64,000 bases of DNA from Microbacterium allomyrinae (GTDB lineage: Bacteria > Actinomycetota > Actinomycetes > Actinomycetales > Microbacteriaceae): the NCBI RefSeq assembly GCF_020682705.1, contig NZ_JAGTTN010000006.1, positions 1 to 64,000 of the forward strand, read 5' to 3'. The position numbers were made by a program, and so were the translations under genes. Shown here piece after piece: positions 27,950 through 38,091 of this stretch; within the stretch, counting starts at the first letter, position 1; every line of letters starts with the position of its first letter. The notes under the pieces are model-generated. The model saw only the letters and a program-made list of their open reading frames with translations. It was not told the DNA's origin and did no database searches.

Positions 27950-29289
27950 GCGTCCGACCCTTCGAGGTCCGACCGCCGACGACTCGGCGCATCGAGCCAG
28001 GCGACCGCGACGAGGAACCAGAACAGCACCATCGGCCTGAGGGCGAAAAGCAAGTCGATGACCGCCGACCCGATGAGCAGAGTCGTGAGGACCGCCAAAA
28101 TCCACACACGCGCGCCCTGGACCGAGCGATAGAGCCAGTATCCCCAGGCGGCCAGGCCTGCAAGACCGAATTCGACGACGATCCGGAGGAAGGACCCATC
28201 GACGGACGGGCCTGCGAAGGAGGGACCCAACCCGAAGAACACAGCGAGAGGCGAAGCCGCGATCGCTGCGATCAGCAGCTGCCACCTGAAGAATCGAACG
28301 ACGTTGCTGACGTCGTCGATGAGCGCACCCTGAAGTACGACGTCGATCTGCCCATAAGCGACGCGGCCAAAGTCCTCCGCCGTCGCAGGCGGCGGAATGG
28401 ACTGCGAGAAGCGTTGCGCATCTTCCCAGGCCGCAAAGATGCTCGTCCCTGCGAGCCGATCGACCACCGGTGCCCCAAACCAGGTCACGGTCGCCACCGA
28501 AACCACCAGGAGCCCGCCACCGACCAGAAGCACCGTGGCGCGATGATTGCGCCAGAGCCCGGACAGTGTCCGCGCGACTGCCTTTCGAACTCCGAGCAGA
28601 AGCACCACCAGACCGAACGCGACCGCGACAATCGATACCCGCGATTGAGAAGCAACCAATCCTGCGAGTGCCACCACCGCGAGCACATACTGGCGTCGGA
28701 AGAGCCAGAAGCAGGCGAGCATCGCGCAGATTGCACCGAGCTCGTATGGGCCAGCGGTCAAACCCGCCGCCCGCTCGTACGTGAATTTGGAGAACCCGAT
28801 CGGAATTCCCGCGATCTGAAGCATGCCGACCGAAGTCTGAAGCACGGTGACGGCGCCGAGCATCAGCACGATTCGGCGGGTGCGACCGGCAACGGTTCGA
28901 AGTCCGAGCAAGACGGCCGGCAGAACGATCCAGTACTCGAGAGGCCGCAATGCGTAGAGCAGGCTCGGCGCGATCTCGACACGGCCGCTGATGACTCCGA
29001 GAGTCGCACTGATCAGACCGACGGCCAGCACTCCTGCAGTGGCGATCAGCATTCCGGTGCCCAGAGTGTCGCGGATTCGCCGCCAGCCGGAGACCGCGAC
29101 GAAGATGGCGAGCGCGACGAAGATGACATCCTCGAGGCGGATTGAGGAGGAGGCGAACGGAATCAGCTCGACCCTCGGCCCGATCAGGAGCCATGCAACG
29201 GCGAGAAGTACTGCGATGTCGATCGAAAGCCAGTCACGCCACCGGGACCGGCGTGACGAAGAGCGATCTGTGGGAGCGTCAGACGCCAT
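27946..29289 (-). CDS. O-antigen ligase/polymerase-like (Wzy-type) membrane protein
   Basis: A 447-aa protein with about ten or more hydrophobic helices, a basic N-terminus and a large loop near 265-320 (RLAGTSIFAAWEDAQRF). Features such as YALRPLEYWIVLPAVLLGLR, ERAAGLTAGPYELGAICAML and DGSFLRIVVEFGLAGLAAWG are of the Wzy/O-antigen ligase superfamily. It would polymerise the lipid-linked repeat outside the membrane. It overlaps the upstream acyltransferase by 11 nt and the next glycosyltransferase by 4 nt. Confidence 0.82.
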   Translation of the reverse strand: MASDAPTDRSSSRRSRWRDWLSIDIAVLLAVAWLLIGPRVELIPFASSSIRLEDVIFVALAIFVAVSGWRRIRDTLGTGMLIATAGVLAVGLISATLGVISGRVEIAPSLLYALRPLEYWIVLPAVLLGLRTVAGRTRRIVLMLGAVTVLQTSVGMLQIAGIPIGFSKFTYERAAGLTAGPYELGAICAMLACFWLFRRQYVLAVVALAGLVASQSRVSIVAVAFGLVVLLLGVRKAVARTLSGLWRNHRATVLLVGGGLLVVSVATVTWFGAPVVDRLAGTSIFAAWEDAQRFSQSIPPPATAEDFGRVAYGQIDVVLQGALIDDVSNVVRFFRWQLLIAAIAASPLAVFFGLGPSFAGPSVDGSFLRIVVEFGLAGLAAWGYWLYRSVQGARVWILAVLTTLLIGSAVIDLLFALRPMVLFWFLVAVAWLDAPSRRRSDLEGSDA

Positions 29290-29992
29290 CAGTCGCGCCT
29301 CGGTCGATTCGTCGCGCGGGAACTCCGACCAGTGTGGAACCGTCCGGGAAGCTCTTGGTGACCACAGCGCCAGCGCCTACCACGCAATTCGACCCGAGGG
29401 TCACCCCGTCCAGCACTGTCGCGCGGTGACCGATCCACGTCCCAGAGCCGATCGAGATTCCGCGCCGCGTGACTTCACTTGCACTCACGCCAGCTTCTGT
29501 CACATCGTGATTCTCCGCAATCAGAGTTACGCCAGCGCCGAATTGGCACCGTGGTCCGATCTCGATCGGACCTCCGACTCCGATGACGCTGTAGGGCCCG
29601 ATATACGTGCCTTCGCCGATCGATAGGCTTTGGCCCGGGTTGTACGGACTTGACGCGCATTGAATCCACGCGTTCTCCCGGATCGTCACACGATCCCCGA
29701 TCCGAATCCCGTCGAGCGACAGGGCGAGCACGCGCGACCGGTCGCCGAGATAGAAGCCTCTACCGACTTCGATGCATCGGGCGTACTGCACGCTCACACC
29801 GCGCCCTACGAACAGCGGAAACCGTGCTCTCTTGAACCTGAGCCCGTACCACAATCCCCGAATGGCTGGAAAGACTCCCTTACGCGCGTACCAGCCGAGG
29901 AGAGCGGCCGGTGACACGTTGGCCATGCCATCGCTTTGCGCAACCGGTCGCACCCGATTTACGAGGCGGCTCACAATCGTGGTCAAAGTCAT
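29279..29992 (-). CDS. Hexapeptide-repeat acyltransferase
   Basis: A 237-aa left-handed beta-helix protein. Isoleucine-patch hexapeptides run from ~65 to 215 (IGDRVTIRENAWI, IGEGTYIGPYSVIGVGGPIEIG, IGSGTWIGHRATVLDGVTLG, VVGAGAVVTKSFPDGSTLVGVPAR). The catalytic His is probably in AENHDV. It likely acetylates a sugar of the polymer. The ATG at 29992 overlaps the flippase stop (ATGA) and is chosen over an upstream in-frame start. Confidence 0.87.
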   Translation of the reverse strand: MTLTTIVSRLVNRVRPVAQSDGMANVSPAALLGWYARKGVFPAIRGLWYGLRFKRARFPLFVGRGVSVQYARCIEVGRGFYLGDRSRVLALSLDGIRIGDRVTIRENAWIQCASSPYNPGQSLSIGEGTYIGPYSVIGVGGPIEIGPRCQFGAGVTLIAENHDVTEAGVSASEVTRRGISIGSGTWIGHRATVLDGVTLGSNCVVGAGAVVTKSFPDGSTLVGVPARRIDRGATDGV

Positions 29993-31149
29993 CTCCCCTT
30001 GCGCCCGGCAACCACCGCGATCAGGGTGGCGGACCCATAACTGACGATCGCGGGTATCCCGAGTGCCCATGCGGGCGCCCCTGGCCACTGGACGCCCAAA
30101 ATGAGCGACATCGACACGATCAATACGACCGCAATCACCGACGCTACATTGACTGCTCGATTGCGTCCATTCCAGCTCTGCCGAGCAGCGACGAGCGTGA
30201 ACAAGGCGCCGAGCAAGCCCGCCACAGACGTCACAATGAAGGCATAACGTGTCGCATCAAAACCGGCCCCGAAGAGCAATGGCGTGAGCGCGTAGCCCAA
30301 CAGTGCTCCGACCGCCGCGCATATAGTCAGCCCTGCAACCACGCCAGCGACGACACGTCGCCCCGCACGCACGACAGTGCCCTCAATGGTGAGCGCCACG
30401 AGCAACATCACGTTGATGGCAAGCTTGGCCACTGAGTACTCGCCGAGGACGGCTGTAGGCACGAACCAAGCGAAGACGATCGTGTCTGCGTTCGCGACGA
30501 GGATCGGAAGAAGTCCGACCGGCGAGAGCACGAGTATTCTACGCGTGACATCGAGAGCGGGTACGGTGCGATCGCGATCTCGGCGTCGAAACGATGCACC
30601 GACAAGCCCTCTGAGAACCTCTGAGACGGTTGTGACGGCGATCGATGCCGTGACGGTCATCTGCTTGACGACGAGAAGGATCAGCGTCGCCACCGACTCG
30701 AACAATGCGGGAGTCGACGACAGGGCGGCAACTCGCTTCCGTTTCAGGGCGGACTGGGCCTCTGCGAGTTCGGTCTGGGTGAGGAGCTGGACCGGGGAGA
30801 TGGCCCAGGCTATGAGCAAGCCGACGATCACAGCCACGGACATCGATCGTGCGCCGACTGCGACAAAGCCGATGGTTGCCAGCCCCGCGGTTCCGTAAGC
30901 GAGCGCGACCATCCGCGGTGCCTTCAGATGCACACGCATGCCTCGTTCGGACCGCACCTCGTAGTACGCGTACCTCACCCCCAGCGCGGCACACGCGAGG
31001 ATGATGGTGAACGCCGCGCCGAAGTATCCCACCTCTCCTCGCCCGCTGGGGCCCAGAGCTTGCGCCTTCCATGGCGTCAGAAGGAAGGGAAGCGCCGCCG
31101 CGACGATCACAGTCGCCGTCAGGCCGATCTGGCCCCGAGAGTCCGTCAT
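29989..31149 (-). CDS. Polysaccharide flippase-like (MATE/Wzx-type) membrane protein
   Basis: A 386-aa protein starting MTDSRGQIGLTATVIVAAAL with about twelve hydrophobic helices and the GPSGRGEVGYFGAAFTI motif of polysaccharide exporters. It would flip the lipid-linked repeat across the membrane for the Wzy-type protein. ATG at 31149 overlaps the previous gene by 4 nt. It is somewhat shorter than many Wzx proteins, but appears intact. Confidence 0.8.
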   Translation of the reverse strand: MTDSRGQIGLTATVIVAAALPFLLTPWKAQALGPSGRGEVGYFGAAFTIILACAALGVRYAYYEVRSERGMRVHLKAPRMVALAYGTAGLATIGFVAVGARSMSVAVIVGLLIAWAISPVQLLTQTELAEAQSALKRKRVAALSSTPALFESVATLILLVVKQMTVTASIAVTTVSEVLRGLVGASFRRRDRDRTVPALDVTRRILVLSPVGLLPILVANADTIVFAWFVPTAVLGEYSVAKLAINVMLLVALTIEGTVVRAGRRVVAGVVAGLTICAAVGALLGYALTPLLFGAGFDATRYAFIVTSVAGLLGALFTLVAARQSWNGRNRAVNVASVIAVVLIVSMSLILGVQWPGAPAWALGIPAIVSYGSATLIAVVAGRKGR

Positions 31150-32081
31150 CGTGCCCGCTTTGCGCGCGCCCGGGCGGTCGCCGCAACACTGGAACTGATC
31201 AGGAGACGTGCCCACACCGCACTCCAGACGAGCGCGCGATCGATCGGCGAGATCGAGAGATTCTTGCGGTAGTAGATGTACATCGCGTCGTGAAACGCGC
31301 GGTTGCTTTTCCACGAGCGCGGGAATCCGCTTGAGACTCCTTTGACATGAATCGACGGGCGCCGCTCGACGATCGCAACCGCTCGGTTCGAACGCTGAGC
31401 GCGGAGGCAGAGCTGAAGATCCTCTCCGTACATGAAGTAGTCGCGGTCGAAGATGCCTTCTTCGACATTCTGTAGCTGCGGCGCGACCAGCATGAGTGCA
31501 CCAGTCGTCGCCTCCACACGTGTGATCGCGTGCCCCGCGACGAGCTCTCCCCCGGCGGTCGACTCGATCTGGTTGTATCGGAACTTCGAAGGGACCAACT
31601 TCCCCAGGATCGAATAGAGGGCACCCGTCGTCACTGTCGGCAAGCGACGTCGCGACGCGGAATCCTCGATGCCCTCCGTCGAAACGAGCGTCGACGTCAC
31701 GATGCCGGCTTCTTCTCCCAATCCTTGGAGTACTTCGATCATGTCCAGAAGGGCGTCAGCGTCGAGCTGTACGTCCGGGTTGAGGCAGAGCGTCGGGAGC
31801 GTCGGGTCATCGAAGCTATCCCGCGCCTCCCAATGCCCACCCGCGAACCCCGTATTCGCCGCGCGCAGGACACGACCCCGAAGCCCCGATTCCGCCAAGA
31901 GCTTCCGAGCGGTCTCCGCAGACTCATCTGCGCTTGCATTGTCGACAAGAGTCACCGATGCGATACCAGCTCGATTCGCCACCATGCCGTCGAATAGCGC
32001 GGGCAGAGTCGACTCGCTGTTATACATAACGACAATGACGTTGGCTCTCGCGCTGCGCGGTCTGTCGCAGTGTTCCGTCAT
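31146..32081 (-). CDS. Glycosyltransferase family 2, rhamnosyltransferase-like
   Basis: A 311-aa GT-A protein. It has NVIVVMYNSESTLPALFDGM, the nucleotide-sugar region LVDNASADES, the NPDVQLD metal-site segment, and FMYGEDLQLCLRAQ near the catalytic base, as in WbbL-type rhamnosyltransferases. No membrane helix, so it acts on the inner face. It overlaps the acyltransferase-3 gene and the flippase gene by 4 nt each. Confidence 0.9.
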   Translation of the reverse strand: MTEHCDRPRSARANVIVVMYNSESTLPALFDGMVANRAGIASVTLVDNASADESAETARKLLAESGLRGRVLRAANTGFAGGHWEARDSFDDPTLPTLCLNPDVQLDADALLDMIEVLQGLGEEAGIVTSTLVSTEGIEDSASRRRLPTVTTGALYSILGKLVPSKFRYNQIESTAGGELVAGHAITRVEATTGALMLVAPQLQNVEEGIFDRDYFMYGEDLQLCLRAQRSNRAVAIVERRPSIHVKGVSSGFPRSWKSNRAFHDAMYIYYRKNLSISPIDRALVWSAVWARLLISSSVAATARARAKRAR

Positions 32082-33190
32082 GAGTCCCCTCCTGGAGAAG
32101 CCTGGTCATTGTTCGCGCGCTGGCCTGTGGGCCGGCCTTCCGCGACAGCTGTCTCGACACGCTCCGGCCGGCTCGCTGGCGTACCGCGCGGGGGCCATTC
32201 GAATAGCAGGCGCACCGCGGGCACTCGCTCCGATGCGAATGCCAACGCGGTCGTGCCGGCCGCGGTGACGGCGAGCGACGTCGTCACTATCGACCACGCG
32301 GACATGCCTGTGCCGTCCGCGAGCATTCTGACCGAGAACAGGACGATGGGCCAGTGAGCTAGATAGAACACGATGGATTGCCGGCCGACGTACGCGAGCG
32401 GCGCCAGTATTGGCGCCCGCTGGCACATTCTGACTAGTCCGGCCAATCCGACGAAGAACCAGAACGCCACAACCACATTCCACGGGGCGGCCGGAAGTCT
32501 GACCGGAACGCCGAGCACCGGAAGCGCCGTGAGAACGCCCACAGAGACGACGGCGAGCACATTGAGAGCGAAGGAACCGCTCATACGATCCATCGCGGCG
32601 GGAATCCTCCCGGCGAGTACGCCGACGAAGAAGAACACCGCGAAGCGCCAGAAGACCTCCCACTGCCCATCCATTGGTATCGCGTAAAGGACCAGCGAGC
32701 AAGCAACCGGAACGAACGCGTGGGTCTTGGAGACGAGGAGCGCAATGACGTAGAAGAGGAAGAGGTATGCGAGGAACCACAGATGCTCGATCGGGTCGTA
32801 GACGATCCGAAGAAGGCTCGTGAGCGGTGAGACATCCCAGGCCAGGAAGTACCCGCCAATTGCGAGTAGCGCCACCATGATCAGTGACCAGATCACGTAC
32901 GGGTACGCGATCAGACGCACCTTGCCATTGATGTATCTGGCTGACCCCTTACGCAGGGATCGAGGAACGAGTAGTCCCGACAGGAAGAAGAGCAGAGGCA
33001 TCCGAAGCCCCTGCACCGTCTCCAGGAATCCGGTCAGCCGGGTGAACGTGTGACCGGAGTACGCCTCTGTCACCGTCACCACGTGAAAGACCACGACGAG
33101 CACGATCGCCGTGCCCCGCATCAAATCGACCCACGTGGCGCGAGTCGCCGACGGCCGGCCGTCGAGCGCCGAAAACATGCCGCGAGCCAT
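32078..33190 (-). CDS. Acyltransferase family 3 membrane protein
   Basis: A 370-aa protein with about ten helices and the family-3 start pattern (WVDLMRGTAIVLVVVFHVVTV), which includes the catalytic His. It probably O-acetylates the polysaccharide. It is the first gene of the exopolysaccharide operon; a short spacer and the tuf terminator lie upstream. The start at 33190 (MARGMFSALDG) is likely, with MFSALDG a few codons later as an alternative. Confidence 0.87.
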   Translation of the reverse strand: MARGMFSALDGRPSATRATWVDLMRGTAIVLVVVFHVVTVTEAYSGHTFTRLTGFLETVQGLRMPLLFFLSGLLVPRSLRKGSARYINGKVRLIAYPYVIWSLIMVALLAIGGYFLAWDVSPLTSLLRIVYDPIEHLWFLAYLFLFYVIALLVSKTHAFVPVACSLVLYAIPMDGQWEVFWRFAVFFFVGVLAGRIPAAMDRMSGSFALNVLAVVSVGVLTALPVLGVPVRLPAAPWNVVVAFWFFVGLAGLVRMCQRAPILAPLAYVGRQSIVFYLAHWPIVLFSVRMLADGTGMSAWSIVTTSLAVTAAGTTALAFASERVPAVRLLFEWPPRGTPASRPERVETAVAEGRPTGQRANNDQASPGGDS

Positions 33191-33367
33191 CTAGAGGGAG
33201 CCTTCTTGACGGGCATCATGAACAGTCGATCGCGACCTATCTACGGGAGCTGATAGGCCGCCATACTTCTTGCGTGTCCCCGTGCGGAGAGCATTCGGCA
33301 CGATGCCCGGCTGCGTCCCCGACACGCCATTCACCACACACCCCAGATTGTGCTCATAAGAAAAGCA

Positions 33368-33397
33368 GAGGGGGCCGGGCGGATGCCCGACCCCCTC
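33368..33397 (-). terminator. Intrinsic terminator of tuf
   Basis: A 13-position stem with one mismatch (GAGGGGGCCGGGC side, loop GGAT), 19 nt past the tuf stop, followed on the transcribed strand by a U-rich run (GCTTTTCTTATG). It is the most classical intrinsic terminator in the window and separates the str operon from the exopolysaccharide genes. Confidence 0.9.
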
Positions 33398-33416
33398 CGA
33401 AACAGCTAGTCGAAGA

Positions 33417-34610
33417 TTACTTCAGGATCTTCGTGACCGTGCCGGCGCCGACGGTGCGGCCACCCTCACGGATCGCGTAGCCGAGGCCCTCTTCCATGGC
33501 GATCGGCTGGATCAGCTCGACTGCCATGTCGGTGGTGTCGCCGGGCATGACCATCTCGGTGCCCTCGGGCAGCGTGATGACGCCGGTGACGTCGGTGGTG
33601 CGGAAGTAGAACTGCGGGCGGTAGTTCGTGAAGAACGGGTTGTGACGGCCGCCCTCTTCCTTGGACAGGATGTACGCCGTGCCCTCGAAGTTGGTGTGCG
33701 GGGTGACCGAACCGGGCTTCACGACGACCTGGCCGCGCTCGACGTCGTCACGCTTGGTGCCGCGCAGGAGCAGACCACAGTTCTCGCCGGCCCATGCCTC
33801 GTCGAGCTGCTTGTGGAACATCTCGATACCCGTGACGATGGTCTTCTGCGTCGGGCGGATGCCGACGATCTCGACCTCGGAGTTGATCGCGAGGGTACCG
33901 CGCTCGGCGCGACCCGTCACGACCGTGCCACGGCCGGTGATGGTGAAGACGTCCTCGATGGGCATGAGGAACGGCTTGTCCTTGTCACGCACCGGGTCGG
34001 GGATCGACTCGTCGACGGCTTCCATGAGCTCGACGATCTTCTCGACCCACTCGGCGTCGCCCTCGAGCGCCTTGAGGCCCGAGACGCGAACGACGGGGGC
34101 GTTGTCGCCATCGAAGTCCTGGCTCGAGAGCAGCTCGCGAACCTCGAGCTCGACGAGCTCCAGGATCTCCTCGTCGTCGACCATGTCGCTCTTGTTCAGC
34201 GCGACGAGCAGGTACGGCACGCCGACCTGCTTGGCGAGCAGAACGTGCTCACGGGTCTGAGCCATCGGGCCGTCGGTGGCGGCGACCACGAGGATCGCGC
34301 CGTCCATCTGAGCGGCACCGGTGATCATGTTCTTGATGTAGTCGGCGTGGCCCGGCGCATCGACGTGCGCGTAGTGACGCTTCGGGGTCTCGTACTCGAC
34401 GTGCGAGATGTTGATCGTGATGCCGCGCTGACGCTCTTCGGGAGCGGAGTCGATCGACGCGAAGTCACGCTGCACGTTGGTGGCCGACGGGTACTTGTCG
34501 GCGAGCACCTTCGAGATCGCTGCGGTGAGCGTGGTCTTGCCGTGGTCGACGTGACCGATCGTTCCGATGTTCACGTGCGGCTTGGTGCGCTCGAACTTGG
34601 CCTTAGCCAC
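33417..34610 (-). CDS. tuf: Elongation factor Tu
   Basis: A 397-aa GTPase that delivers aminoacyl-tRNA. G-motifs: GHVDHGKT (19-26), RGIT (62-65), DAPGH (84-88), NKSD (139-142) and the SGL in domain I, followed by intact domains II and III. The start is GTG at 34610 with GAGGAGG 5 nt upstream. It is the last gene of the str operon. The 154-nt gap to fusA has a hairpin and an AT-rich stretch that may hold a separate tuf promoter. Confidence 0.99.
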   Translation of the reverse strand: MAKAKFERTKPHVNIGTIGHVDHGKTTLTAAISKVLADKYPSATNVQRDFASIDSAPEERQRGITINISHVEYETPKRHYAHVDAPGHADYIKNMITGAAQMDGAILVVAATDGPMAQTREHVLLAKQVGVPYLLVALNKSDMVDDEEILELVELEVRELLSSQDFDGDNAPVVRVSGLKALEGDAEWVEKIVELMEAVDESIPDPVRDKDKPFLMPIEDVFTITGRGTVVTGRAERGTLAINSEVEIVGIRPTQKTIVTGIEMFHKQLDEAWAGENCGLLLRGTKRDDVERGQVVVKPGSVTPHTNFEGTAYILSKEEGGRHNPFFTNYRPQFYFRTTDVTGVITLPEGTEMVMPGDTTDMAVELIQPIAMEEGLGYAIREGGRTVGAGTVTKILK

Positions 34611-34728
34611 TGGGTCCTCCTCAGGACGTTCGTGTAGAGGTTTCCGGACGCTGGTGTGCGCCGGATCTCTACGGGGATTTCTCTAGCTTAGTAGAGAGAT
34701 TTCGATTGAATCTGTGTGAAGTTGTGAG

Positions 34729-34758
34729 CGGATGCCGGGGCCTGGGCCCCGGCATCCG
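34729..34758 (-). terminator. Hairpin between fusA and tuf
   Basis: Perfect stem of at least 13 bp (CGGATGCCGGGGCC with its complement), 6 nt past the fusA stop. No U-run. It may attenuate read-through into tuf, or stabilise the fusA message. Confidence 0.75.
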
Positions 34759-34764
34759 AAAGGG

Positions 34765-36879
34765 TTATTCGCCCTTGGTCTTCTGGACGATCTCGTCCAT
34801 GACGGCACGCGGGACCTCTGCGTAGCTGTCGAACTCCATGGAGTAGACGGCGCGGCCGGAGGTCTTCGAGCGCAGGTCGCCGATGTAGCCGAACATCTCG
34901 GACAGCGGCACGAGAGCCCGCACGACCTTGACACCCTGAGCGTCTTCCATCGACTGGATCTGCCCACGACGCGAGTTCAGGTCGCCGATGACGTCGCCCA
35001 TGTACTCCTCGGGAGTACGCACCTCGACCGACATGAGCGGCTCGAGGATGACGGGGTTGGCCTTGCGGACAGCCTCTTTGAAGCCCATGGAGCCGGCGAT
35101 CTTGAACGCCATCTCGGACGAGTCGACGTCGTGCGATGCGCCATCCATGAGGATCGCCTTCACGCCCACCATGGGGTAGCCGGCGAGCACGCCGACGTTC
35201 ATGGCGTCCTGGAAGCCCTGGTCGACCGGAGCGATGTACTCGCGCGGGATACGGCCACCGGTGACCTTGTTCTCGAACTCGTACGTCTTGTCGGCTGTGA
35301 CCTCGAGGGGCTCGATCGCGAACTGGATCTTCGCGAACTGACCCGAACCACCGGTCTGCTTCTTGTGCGTGTAGTCGTGACGCTCGACGGCCTTCTTGAT
35401 CGTCTCGCGGTACGCGACCTGCGGCTTTCCGACGTTGGCCTCGACCTTGAACTCGCGCTTCATGCGGTCGACCAGGATGTCGAGGTGAAGCTCGCCCATG
35501 CCCTTGATGACGGTCTGACCGGTGTCGGAGTTCTGCTCGACGCGGAACGTCGGGTCCTCCTCGGCGAGCTTCTGGATCGCGAGACCCAGCTTCTCCTGGT
35601 CGGCCTTCGTCTTGGGCTCGATCGCGACCTCGATGACCGGCTCGGGGAACGTCATCGACTCGAGCACGACCTGGTGCTGCGAATCGCAGAGCGTGTCGCC
35701 CGTAGTCGTGTCCTTGAGGCCGATGACCGCGTAGATGTGACCCGCGGTGACCGAGGGCACCGGGTTCTCCTTGTTGGCATACATCTGGAAGATCTTCCCG
35801 ATGCGTTCCTTCTTGGACTTCGTCGAGTTGACGATCTGCGCACCGGAGTCGAGGTGACCGGAGTACACGCGGATGTAGGTGAGACGACCGAAGAAGGGGT
35901 GCGTCACGATCTTGAACGCCAGGGCCGTGAAGGGCTCCTCGCGGTCGGCGTGACGCTCGATGATCGTCTCTTCGTTCTTCGGGTCGTGCGCCTCGATGGC
36001 GGGCACGTCCAGCGGCGAAGGCAGGTAGTCGATGACCGCGTCGAGCATCGGCTGCACGCCGCGGTTCTTGAACGCCGAACCGCACAGCACGGGGTAAAGC
36101 TCGCTGTTGACGGTCATCTTGCGGATGGCGCCCTTGATCTCGGCGACCGTGAGGCCCTCACCGCTGAAGTGCTTCTCGAGAAGCACCTCGTCGGACTCGG
36201 CCACGGTCTCGAGGAGCAGCTCGCGGTACTTGGTGACGACGTCGGCCATGTCGGCCGGGATCTCCTGCACGTCGTACTTGGCGCCCATGGTGACATCACC
36301 CTTGGAGTCGCCCGCCCAGACCAGCGCGCGCATCTCGACCAGGTCGACGACACCGACGAAGTCGTTCTCGACGCCGATCGGCAGCTGGATGACCAGCGGC
36401 TTGGCCTTGAGCTTGTTGATGATCGTGTCGACCGTGAAGTAGAAGTCGGCGCCGAGCTTGTCCATCTTGTTGACGAAGCAGATGCGCGGGACGTCGTACT
36501 TGTCGGCCTGACGCCACACCGTCTCGGACTGGGGCTCGACGCCCTCCTTGCCGTCGAAGACGGCAACGGCGCCGTCGAGGACGCGAAGCGAACGCTCGAC
36601 CTCGACCGTGAAGTCGACGTGGCCGGGGGTGTCGATGATGTTGATCTGGTTCTTGTCCCAGAAGCACGTCACAGCAGCAGAGGTGATCGTGATGCCACGC
36701 TCCTGCTCCTGCTCCATCCAGTCGGTGGTCGACGCGCCGTCGTGCGTCTCGCCGATCTTGTGGTTGGTTCCCGTGTAGAACAGGATGCGCTCGGTCGTCG
36801 TCGTCTTGCCGGCATCGATGTGCGCCATGATGCCGATGTTGCGGACCTTGTTGAGGTCGGTGAGCACGTCTTGTGCCAC
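34765..36879 (-). CDS. fusA: Elongation factor G
   Basis: A 704-aa translocase GTPase. G-motifs: [12 protein letters not shown] (19-30), [13 protein letters not shown] and NKMD; domains II-V follow with normal length ([20 protein letters not shown] near the end of domain IV). It starts [20 protein letters not shown]. It is in the str operon between rpsG and tuf. Confidence 0.99.
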   Translation of the reverse strand: MAQDVLTDLNKVRNIGIMAHIDAGKTTTTERILFYTGTNHKIGETHDGASTTDWMEQEQERGITITSAAVTCFWDKNQINIIDTPGHVDFTVEVERSLRVLDGAVAVFDGKEGVEPQSETVWRQADKYDVPRICFVNKMDKLGADFYFTVDTIINKLKAKPLVIQLPIGVENDFVGVVDLVEMRALVWAGDSKGDVTMGAKYDVQEIPADMADVVTKYRELLLETVAESDEVLLEKHFSGEGLTVAEIKGAIRKMTVNSELYPVLCGSAFKNRGVQPMLDAVIDYLPSPLDVPAIEAHDPKNEETIIERHADREEPFTALAFKIVTHPFFGRLTYIRVYSGHLDSGAQIVNSTKSKKERIGKIFQMYANKENPVPSVTAGHIYAVIGLKDTTTGDTLCDSQHQVVLESMTFPEPVIEVAIEPKTKADQEKLGLAIQKLAEEDPTFRVEQNSDTGQTVIKGMGELHLDILVDRMKREFKVEANVGKPQVAYRETIKKAVERHDYTHKKQTGGSGQFAKIQFAIEPLEVTADKTYEFENKVTGGRIPREYIAPVDQGFQDAMNVGVLAGYPMVGVKAILMDGASHDVDSSEMAFKIAGSMGFKEAVRKANPVILEPLMSVEVRTPEEYMGDVIGDLNSRRGQIQSMEDAQGVKVVRALVPLSEMFGYIGDLRSKTSGRAVYSMEFDSYAEVPRAVMDEIVQKTKGE

Positions 36880-36915
36880 GGGGTTTCCTTACGTGTGGTG
36901 ACGGATGTCGCGGGT

Positions 36916-36948
36916 CCGCCGCTCCCGTGGGGTGCACGGGAGCGGCGG
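36916..36948 (-). terminator. Hairpin between rpsG and fusA
   Basis: Perfect 14-bp stem (CCGCCGCTCCCGTG with CACGGGAGCGGCGG) and a 5-nt loop, 8 nt past the rpsG stop. It is a probable attenuator or mRNA-processing site, as operon continuity with fusA is expected. Confidence 0.75.
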
Positions 36949-36956
36949 AAGAGCTG

Positions 36957-37430
36957 TTACCAGCGGTAGTGCGCGAAGGCGCGGTTCGACTCGGCCATCT
37001 TGTGGGTGTCTTCGCGGCGCTTGACCGCGGCACCCAGGCCGTTCGAGGCATCCAGGATCTCGTTCTGGAGACGCTCGGTCATCGTCTTCTCACGACGACC
37101 CTTCGCGTAGCTCACGAGCCAGCGGAGCGCGAGCGTGTTGGCGCGGTGAGGCTTGACCTCGATCGGCACCTGGTAGGTCGAGCCACCGACGCGGCGGCTC
37201 TTGACCTCGAGGGTCGGGCGGACGTTGTCGAGCGCCTTCTTGAGCGTCGCGACGGCATCCTGCCCGCCGTTCTTGGCCTCAACACCCTTGAGGGCGGTGT
37301 AGACGATCGACTCGGCGATGGACTTCTTGCCGTCCACGAGGATCTTGTTCACCAGCTGGCTGACGATCGGAGCACCGTATACCGGGTCGTTGACGACGGG
37401 GCGCTTGGTGACGGGACCTTTACGAGGCAT
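36957..37430 (-). CDS. rpsG: 30S ribosomal protein S7
   Basis: A 157-aa protein beginning [20 protein letters not shown] and ending RAFAHYRW, with the signature [19 protein letters not shown] type segment. It nucleates 30S head assembly. It is 5 nt after rpsL. Confidence 0.99.
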   Translation of the reverse strand: MPRKGPVTKRPVVNDPVYGAPIVSQLVNKILVDGKKSIAESIVYTALKGVEAKNGGQDAVATLKKALDNVRPTLEVKSRRVGGSTYQVPIEVKPHRANTLALRWLVSYAKGRREKTMTERLQNEILDASNGLGAAVKRREDTHKMAESNRAFAHYRW

Positions 37431-37435
37431 CTGAC

Positions 37436-37804
37436 TCAGCCCTTCTTTGCACCGTAGCGGCTGCGAGCCTGCTTACGGTTCTTGACGGCCTGGGTGTCGA
37501 GCGCACCGCGGACGATCTTGTAGCGGACACCGGGGAGGTCTTTCACACGACCGCCTCGGACGAGGACGAGGGAGTGCTCCTGCAGGTTGTGGCCCTCGCC
37601 GGGGATGTAGGCGGTGACCTCGGAGCCGTTGCGGAGCTTGACACGGGCGACCTTGCGCATCGCCGAGTTGGGCTTCTTGGGGGTGGTCGTGTACACGCGG
37701 GTGCACACGCCCGCCTGCTGGGGGTTCGACTTGAGTGCGGGCGCCTTGGTCTTGGTGACCTTGGGCGAGCGACCCTTGCGAACCAACTGCTGAATGGTTG
37801 GCAC
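37436..37804 (-). CDS. rpsL: 30S ribosomal protein S12
   Basis: A 122-aa protein ([15 protein letters not shown]). The decoding-site residues K43 (TPKKPNS) and K88 (GGRVKD), with P91, are the streptomycin-sensitive forms. The start is GTG at 37804 with AAGGAG upstream. It is first in the str operon. No strong promoter match was found in the 190 nt before it. Confidence 0.99.
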   Translation of the reverse strand: MPTIQQLVRKGRSPKVTKTKAPALKSNPQQAGVCTRVYTTTPKKPNSAMRKVARVKLRNGSEVTAYIPGEGHNLQEHSLVLVRGGRVKDLPGVRYKIVRGALDTQAVKNRKQARSRYGAKKG

Positions 37805-37996
37805 GTTCTCTCCTTGTTGTGCTGCGCGGTCCGGTCTTGCTCCGCACAGTGCTGCACGGTGACAGCGTTCGTGTTCTCACCCGCAGCGTCCGGATCTTGC
37901 GATTCGTGACGCGGCGGGCTCACATTCACCCACCGGCGAGGCATGATGGTGCCGCGCGTTCTGTGGTGGATATGCCGTGGGGGCGACCTGTTCGCA

Positions 37997-38091
37997 GGCC
38001 GATCCCTGAGATGTGGTGCTCCGCGCCATCCGCAGCGCCGAGGCGCGGCTGACGGCGCGCAAGAGCGCACACCCGATCAATGATACGTGGG
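37997..38091. repeat. 95-bp direct repeat, copy 1
   Basis: Matches 39848-39940 in the same orientation over ~95 bp with 11 substitutions and a 2-nt gap (shared cores ATCCCTGAGATGTG, GCGCCGAGGCGCGGC, CGCACACCCGATC). It lies upstream of rpsL, just after the remains of the third secretion module. The equivalent second copy follows the last gene of module 2. It may simply be the conserved module 3' end. Confidence 0.85.

Noticed and set aside
26828..29194. One long protein starting inside the polymerase gene
   Set aside because: The N-terminal part is an out-of-frame reading of the polymerase; the glycosyltransferase begins at the ATG at 27949.
33191..33360. Promoter of the exopolysaccharide operon
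   Set aside because: Candidates such as TAGATA and TATCAG lack acceptable -35 partners, so none is listed as a feature.
34681..34720. Separate tuf promoter in the AT-rich fusA-tuf gap
   Set aside because: AT-rich with TAAGCT-like hexamers, but no -35/-10 pair with proper spacing could be identified.
37805..37996. Promoter of rpsL
   Set aside because: A promoter must exist near here, but no hexamer pair was convincing enough to list.
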